Of a stretch of 64,000 bases of DNA, positions 57,923 through 64,000 are shown one piece after another. Origin of the DNA: Adenophora triphylla var. japonica (lineage: Eukaryota; Streptophyta; Magnoliopsida; Asterales; Campanulaceae). A program made the translations under genes and the position numbers. The stretch lies in NCBI GenBank assembly GCA_022495995.1, contig JAFEMH010001307.1, positions 372,001 to 436,000 on the forward strand, given 5' to 3'. The notes beneath the pieces are model-generated. The model did no database searches. It was given only the letters and a program-made list of their open reading frames with translations, and was not told the origin of the DNA. Each line of letters opens with the position of its first letter. Within the stretch, counting starts at the first letter, position 1.

Positions 57923-58117
57923 CTACTCAGGTTTGTATATGTCATTTATTCTGACAAGGGTAGTTAGGGTATTTAGGCATAAATGTAACTCTACACTTGC
58001 CAAACAAATTATTTTGAGATATTATTGAATCTTGATAGTACTCTACAACAGAAGAACTACAGAAAACACACAGAAATGTGTTAATACATCAAGAACTTGT
58101 GTTCTGACACGACAAAA
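57923..58117. other. Short spacer between convergent genes
   Basis: About 195 bp separate the stop codons of the methyltransferase and fucosidase genes, so their 3' untranslated regions probably overlap or abut. Confidence 0.6.
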
Positions 58118-60216
58118 CTAAAATGAAGAAATGTGAGAATGGTTACTAACAATTTGCTGAAGAACTTGAGTACTGTTGAAGTTTACATTTGAACTTGTAT
58201 TATGAGAATTGCTTAAAATGGAAAATGGATCCAAGTAAATTCCCAAATAAGCAATCAATGGTTCTGTACGAGATTTGTCAACAACAAACCTTAGCTTGCG
58301 GGATTCTACACGCGGAAATAGCAGCAGCCTCTGATATCCAATTGTCGTGCCACTTGCTATTTCTTCCCATTCCCCATCTTCATCAAGAATATCAACGTGG
58401 AACTTGATAATCCGCTGTCCCTTTTGAATTGGTTCTTGTATTTTCAAAATATTGAATGTAACGGGTCGTTGGAAGTCAATATATAAAACCCAATCAGATT
58501 CTTCGTTACTGGGGGCCCAGTAAGAATCAATACCCTCTTCAAGAACTCTGTAAGAAGTGAACTGAGACTCATTACTGCTGTCTCCTCGTGTACTGCTGGC
58601 AGAAATAAGAGCATTTTTTGCTAGATTATGGGAGAAAATGGAGGTTCGAAGCTCAGAGAATTCTCTAAGAACTTGAATGTCTATATCAGATATGAGACCA
58701 GAAGAATTAGGGGGCACATTTAGTAGCAAAAGACAGTTTCGACCAACTGATTTGTAGTACAAGTCAAGGAGAGCCAATGCAGATTTCGGAACTTGGGTTG
58801 GGTGCCAAAACCAACCGGGTCTGATGGAAACATCACACTCTGCAGGTACCCAGTCATGCCCAAAAGGATCTCCTTCTTGTGAATATCTGCATGTATACAC
58901 AAGTAAAATATATACACATTAGCAGATAAATAGAAATTCCGTTAAGCTTTGGATGACCATCTAAAGAAGAAGGTTATTGTGGACCTTTTTCTAAACATTA
59001 ATGGATGTTTTGAAATGTACTCACATGGTATCAGTGCCACCACCAATAGCTACATTGCTTCGATTGAAAAGTGACCAGCAAGTAGTGCCAGCAAAACCAG
59101 CCTCATCTCCAACCCATCTCGTATCTGGACCTGCATCTGAAAATATAACTGCCCCTGGCTGCAGTTGATGAATTAGACTAAACCAGTCGTCGAAAAAGTA
59201 CTCCATGTCCTTCTCCCCTTCCCCTTTCGCACCATCCAACCATACTTCCTTTATATTTCCATACCTATTCCAATTTTACAAATAATCAGTTCTCGAACTA
59301 AATCCAACATATCTAATGAGATACTATCTCCAGCCAAAGACTAGAAGAGAAAGGAATGAGTTCCAATTTGAAACAGTTGATGAGCTAGACTCAAAGAGTC
59401 TTACTAGCATTCCACTTCAAACAGTCTAGTTTCAAAAGCCGGATTATATGAAGTCAGGACATTATGGGACATGTTTCACCATTCAAAGAATACTTAGTAG
59501 GTTCTAAAGTCATTTATATGGCATTGCACCAAACATTTTTATTTTTTTACCTGCAATCTTCCACTGAAAAACAGTCAAACCCAATTGAAATAACACACAA
59601 AAATCACAAATTATTAGAAATGTTACCTAGTGAGGAGCTCAGTCATTTGAGCCATGTAATACTCATTATACTCGAGAGTCTTCCCATAAGTTGCCTCATG
59701 TCTATCCCAAGGAGAGAGATAAAGCCCCAATTGAATCCCAGCTTTTTCAGCTGCTTCAGCCAATTCCCCAACAACATCCCCACTCCCATTCCTCCAAGAA
59801 CTTGACTTTACTGAATAATCAGTGTACTCAGAAGGCCAAAGACAAAACCCATCATGGTGTTTTGCTGTCAAAAGCACCCTTGAAAATCCAGTTTCTTTGG
59901 CAACACTGACCCATTGACTTGCATTAAGATCAGTTGGGTTGAAAACAGAGGGATCGGTATGGCCAGTTCCCCATTCTGTGTCTGTAAAAGTGTTGGGTCC
60001 AAAGTGGAGGAAGAGGGCCATCTCTGAGAGCTGCCATGAGAGCTGGGGTGAGGTTGGGAGGGGTAAAATTGGAATTGGGGGAGGTTTTGGGTGTGAGGAA
60101 GATGAAATTGTGAAGAAATAGAATAAAAAAGTGAAGATTAGAAATGGGTATTGTTGATTGATTATGGGTTTGGGGATTTGAGATGTGTTTTTGTTGATTT
60201 TTGTTCTTGTTGTCAT
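58118..60216 (-). CDS. FUC1: Alpha-L-fucosidase, GH29 (FUC1-like)
   Basis: Three exons on the minus strand join in frame: 60216-59627, 59264-59025, 58886-58118, giving 532 residues. A hydrophobic stretch at about 24-37 (PFLIFTFLFYFFTI) is a signal peptide or anchor. GH29 motifs are ALFLHFGPNTF, TAKHHDGFCLWPS, GLYLSPWDRHE and EVWLDGAKGE, in which Asp207 is the expected nucleophile. GRNCLLLLNVPPNSSG closes the barrel. A beta-sandwich domain follows (YWAPSNEESDWVLYIDF). Plant FUC1 removes alpha-1,3/4-linked fucose from N-glycan-type structures in the apoplast; linkage is inferred from similarity. The N-terminus is somewhat long because of the leader before the hydrophobic segment. Confidence 0.93.
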
Positions 60217-60260
60217 GGTCTTGGGGGGGAGAGAGAAACCAGTACTTTTCTTTTTGGGGT

Positions 60261-60268
60261 TATTTAAA
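60261..60268 (-). promoter_or_regulatory. TATA-like box of the fucosidase gene
   Basis: The minus strand reads TTTAAATA 45 bp upstream of the ATG. Motif and spacing only. Confidence 0.3.
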
Positions 60269-60444
60269 GATTTGATTGTGGGAAATGAAGCAATTTCGGG
60301 GAAATGGCATTGCTCAATTCTGTTGCAGAGTAGCTTTTAGTAAAAATAAAACATTATATATAAAGTTTCTTGCTCATTACACACATAATATTTATAAGTA
60401 CATCTGTATTCATGATTGAAAATGGTCAATACAACACTTTGAAG

Positions 60445-61205
60445 TAGGGATGGCAATTTGGAACCGAATCATGGATATTTGAATTGAATCGAACCGAATA
60501 TGGTTATTAACTGTTTGACTGGATATGAGGCGAGTAATGGAGAATAATCGAAATGAAAAAGTGGGAAACGGTTTGGTTTTGGTATTAGCATTATTCGTCT
60601 CATTACCTGAATCGAATGCTACCCGAACTGTTTATTTTAGTAATATAATTTTACTCTTATTCATATAAGTATTTCTCATGATATAAATGATAAATGGCTA
60701 TTTCATAGTCATTTATAGTATTATTTTCATATCATTTACTTAGTTTTTAGTCTCATTTAGTTTGCATTTAGTATAATTTAGCCTCTTTTATATTATATTC
60801 TAGATTTTATACTTGTAGACACCCAAATTTTGTACACAACTATTTAATTTTTTTATTGTAATCTACTGAATCTTTCCTTATGTTTGGTGAATTGTGTCAT
60901 ACACAACTATTTAATTTTTTTTGAGCTCTTATGAATGTGATTATATGCATTTAAGTAAAAAAATTATCATTTATCAAAGTTAATTTTTGAGTTTTTTTAT
61001 CTCTAAAGTGTTTTAAAACAAAATATTAGTTTGACTAATTCCCCGAGGGAATTTCCCGATTAACTGCTACCCGTGGGGAATGGGTATGGTATGAAAAATT
61101 GATTACCCGCTGGAGAATGGGGCGGTTATGGGGCACAAAATTAAATTGGGAAATGGGGGTGGTACGATGTATAACTGTCCCGAACTGCCCCCATTGTCAT
61201 TCCTA
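60445..61205. mobile_element. Non-autonomous hAT element, 761 bp, with 8-bp target duplication
   Basis: CTTTGAAG stands on both sides (60437-60444 and 61206-61213). The ends are TAGGGATGGCAAT and, inverted, TAGGAATGACAAT. No transposase is encoded. The interior shows GAATCGAACCG and ATGGGGGTGGTACG repeats. Confidence 0.9.
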
Positions 61206-61274
61206 CTTTGAAGCGTGAATACAAATGTGTGTTAGATTAAGGGCATTAAATTTCAAATTTTAGCAAGAATATTA

Positions 61275-61708
61275 TGTTGAGAGTCAACAACGGCTCTAGA
61301 TTTATCTAGAATATTCTAGAGCTTTCTAGAATGTTCTACTAACCCCTCTTTTAGAAGATAGAAGAAGGCTCCAGATGAAAAAGAAAGGAGAAGTTTTCAT
61401 ACTTGAGAGAGGAGCCCAAATGGGATGAAAGTTTTTGAAGACTTGGGGGTGATTCCTTAAGCAATTTAGGATAAGTATAAATAGAAAATTGACTTCCCCA
61501 ATTTGTGTATTCGTGAGTTAGAGTTCAGAGAATAAAAATTGAGTTTAAGACTCCTAGTGTGAGCTACAATCTAGTGTGGTGAGTGTATTAGTGTGTACAA
61601 GAAAACACTTGTACTTTGTCCATTGTAAGTAATTGTGTAGTAATAATAATAATAGTGTTTATTATTATTCCTTGTGTGGTTCACCAATTAGAATACTAAA
61701 AATCAACA
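61275..61708 (+). mobile_element. Solo LTR, 434 bp, with target duplication TATTA
   Basis: Ends TGTTGAGAGT and AAAATCAACA, flanked by TATTA on both sides (61270-61274 and 61709-61713). TATAAATAG at 61476 gives plus orientation. The ends fit a Ty1/copia LTR. Confidence 0.88.
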
Positions 61709-61713
61709 TATTA

Positions 61714-62029
61714 ATGTATTTTGTCATTAAAAAATATCTAATTCGAGTTAATATTTTGTGGGTATTTAAGACAAATATGATAGTTTAGTTTTATTTGCTT
61801 CAAGCAAAGATTAGTGACAATGATGATTACTTAAAAGACGGTTGACTTGGATTGATAAAATAACTCTGAATAATCGATTCCATTTTTTTTATTTTTAATC
61901 TCTCTCAAAATAAATATCACAATTTTAAATATTAATATGAAAGTAATTATTAGCACAATTGTATCATTGTACAAAAAATTACAAACAAATAAATTGCATA
62001 ATTTAAAACGTTTACAAGTTAAATGCATA
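61714..62029. other. AT-rich intergenic DNA
   Basis: No supportable feature. Confidence 0.5.
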
Positions 62030-62286
62030 TTCCCTCCGTCCCAAAAAATCTTACCCAATTTGTCATTTAGGGCGTCCCACTTAAAAATAACACTTTTCTC
62101 CTAAAAAGTAAATTTTTTGATACTTCTTTATTTATGAGACTCACTTGTCATACTCACAACAACTATCCACTTACTATTCTCTATCCCACTTTCTCTCTTC
62201 TACCCACTCACAACTCCTACTTTAATAACATTATTTCTTATTTTTCATGCAAAACAGTAAATGAGTAACATATGGGACGAAGGGAG
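62030..62286. mobile_element. Stowaway MITE
   Basis: Ends TTCCCTCCGTCCC and GGGACGAAGGGAG, TA on both sides, 257 bp. Internal GGCGTCCC as in 29961-30226. Confidence 0.85.
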
Positions 62287-62295
62287 TATATATTA

Positions 62296-62560
62296 TGAAA
62301 GAGTCCATGAAGATATTTTCGAATCATATCTTGGATATTTTTAGTCTCATGATCATACACATTTTCTGGTTGGTTGGTTGGTAACTTGGTTTACATATCC
62401 TATTAAATAATTAGGATGATCTGGCCATATATTTCTTTTTAATTTGTATGTATAGTGCCTTCAGGATACATATATATTCCCATGTGATATGTTTTTGAAT
62501 ATACAGAGAGAAAATAAATAAAAAATTTCATTTTTCACAAATAACTTCAAAGATTTTTCA
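62296..62560 (+). repeat. 5' LTR of a Ty1/copia element (probable)
   Basis: The right end (AAAGATTTTTCA at 62560) is fixed by the primer-binding site that follows directly. The left end is inferred as TGAAAGAGTCC at 62296, complementary to the right end; it could lie elsewhere. No second LTR is in the window. Confidence 0.6.
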
Positions 62561-62574
62561 TGGTATCAGAGTTG
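62561..62574 (+). other. Primer-binding site for initiator Met tRNA
   Basis: TGGTATCAGAGTTG directly follows the LTR end. Confidence 0.85.
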
Positions 62575-62607
62575 TTTACGATCTAGGCTTCTGCATCTTT
62601 TTCAATC

Positions 62608-63246
62608 ATGTCCGACGCAACCAATGATGATGGCAAGAAAGCCGAAATACCTACTGTCACCAATGGAGGAACGATAGAAGTGACATCGCCATTTTTCATT
62701 CCAGCATCAGATAACCCAAACACAGTATTCGTAAGCGACCTCCTTCGAGATGGGAACTTTACGGACTGGACCGATGAGATGACTAATGCTCTTTTTGCAA
62801 AGAACAAATATGGTTTTGCTGACGGAACTATCCCAGTCCCAAATGAGAGTACATCGAATTTGTTGGTGTGGAAACGTTTCAATGTCATGGTAAAGGGTTG
62901 GCTCAACAACATAATGGAGAAGGAGATTCGAAATAGCGTTAAACACGCCAACACGGCACAAGAAATTCGGGAAGACCTCAATGAGCGTTTTGGGAGCATG
63001 AGTGCACCTAGGGCCTATGAGCTTAAACGTGCCATAACAATGTCACGACAAGAAAAGCTCACGGTCTCGACGTATTACACAAAATTTAAGGGATTATGGG
63101 ATGAGATCCATTCGATTGCACCAATCCCAAAGTGTAAGTGTACCGGTTGTACCTGTGATGTTCCGAAAAAGCTCGTTGAGATGAAAGAAAGGGAAAAGTT
63201 GTACAAGTTTCTAAAAGTTTTGGGACCATTAAAACCCAAATCTTGA
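62608..63246 (+). pseudogene. Ty1/copia gag, N-terminal part
   Basis: The ORF starts at an ATG (MSDATNDDGKK) 34 bp after the primer-binding site. It has the plant copia gag pattern: LLRDGNFTDWTDEMTNAL near the start, LNERFGSMSAPRAYELKRAI and STYYTKFKGLWDEI in the middle. It ends prematurely at TGA 63244-63246. Just before, the expected continuation (GTIKTQILSMNPP) lies in another frame, so a small indel at about 63215-63235 breaks gag from pol. Intact gag would form the particle shell. Confidence 0.85.
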
Positions 63247-64000
63247 GCATGAACCCTCCAGTGAGTTTGGGAACTGCTTACCACCTTGTATCGCAAGATG
63301 AGAAGCAGAAAAGTGTTGCTGTGGCAGGTAAAATAAAGATCGAGGCAACAGCCTTCCAAGCGTACGGTGGACAGTGTTCCGCAAAGGATGAAGCCAAAGG
63401 GGTGCAGAAAGATAAACCTAAATGCACGCATTGCGAAAAATTCTACCATACCGTCGAAAATTGCTTCAAGATTATTAGATATCCGGAGGGAAAGAAAAAG
63501 GGAGGAGGCAGTAGTTTGAAGAAGGGAATCGGTAAGGCGAACTTAGCAACTAGCGAGGCCAGTCCAATACCAGGGTTTTCAAATGAGCAATACAAACAAC
63601 TGATCCAGTTCTTCGCAGAAAAGTCCAATACCGAGCAAACAAAATCTAGCACTACAAACATGGCGGGTAAGGTGCATGGCATAGATTCATGGGTAATAGA
63701 CTCGGGAGCAAGTGAACATATCACTTGTAATGATAAAATTCTTGAGAATCAGGTTAAACCAAGTAATCCAATGCCGATAAAGATCCCGAATGGAGATGTT
63801 GTTCCTGTCCTAAGTGTTGGTGATACTGAGCTTCCGAATGGATTAAAAAATCAGCATGTTTTAAACATACCAGATTTTAAATGCAATTTATTATCTGTCA
63901 GTCGATTAACAAAGGATTTAAATTGCGGCTTAACTTTCTTCCCTGATTTTTGTGTAATACAGGACTTAGCTTCGAGGACTCTGATTGGGATGGGTAGGCG
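63222..64000 (+). pseudogene. Ty1/copia gag zinc knuckle and protease, runs off the window
   Basis: In the shifted frame the sequence is open to the window end. It shows a CCHC-type knuckle (CTHCEKFYHTVENC) and then the protease active site WVIDSGASEH near 63690-63720, followed by the pre-integrase region (LNIPDFKCNLLSVSRL). The order gag, protease, then integrase is that of Ty1/copia. The continuation is outside the window. Confidence 0.85.

Overview
This window is nuclear DNA of a flowering plant, most likely a eudicot. It has spliced genes with GT-AG introns, abundant Stowaway-type MITEs (CTCCCTCCGTCCC ends, TA target duplications), Helitron helicase remains, and several plant LTR-retrotransposon lineages. 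I cannot name the species from sequence alone.

Layout. 1-9474: the 3' part of a decayed Tat-lineage Ty3 retrotransposon (reverse transcriptase, two RNase H domains, integrase, a 39-bp hairpin array, an antisense gene, 3' LTR). 9475-15960: intergenic DNA with two solo LTRs that have perfect 5-bp target duplications, MITEs and a minisatellite. 15967-20104: a 5'-truncated PPR gene directly downstream of a broken Helitron helicase. 20105-29700: a chromovirus-type Ty3 element in minus orientation with 2.84-kb LTRs, arranged LTR-internal-LTR-partial internal. 29701-36300: MITEs, two hAT elements, a Harbinger-type element with an internal tandem array, and AT-rich DNA.

The gene-rich part is 36529-60216 and holds five genes whose exons join in frame: VPS24/CHMP3 (ESCRT-III, +), a serine carboxypeptidase-like protein (+), a small zinc-ribbon/OB-fold protein (-), a METTL21-type methyltransferase (+), and a GH29 alpha-L-fucosidase (-). 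The OB-fold and methyltransferase genes diverge; the methyltransferase and fucosidase genes converge with about 195 bp between stop codons. Their functions are unrelated (endosomal sorting, secreted proteolysis or acyl transfer, nucleic-acid binding, protein methylation, cell-wall or glycan trimming), so this is ordinary plant gene order and not a pathway cluster. Their introns are heavily loaded with MITEs, a MULE carrying a nested solo LTR, and a perfect 102-bp palindrome. 60445-64000: a hAT element with an 8-bp target duplication, a solo LTR, a MITE, and the 5' end of a Ty1/copia element that runs off the window.

Most notable: the 39-bp repeat array, whose arms vary so that sense-strand RNA stays paired, lying between the convergent ends of a retrotransposon pol gene and an antisense gene; the dimer-like chromovirus; and several nested insertions whose empty sites can be read directly.
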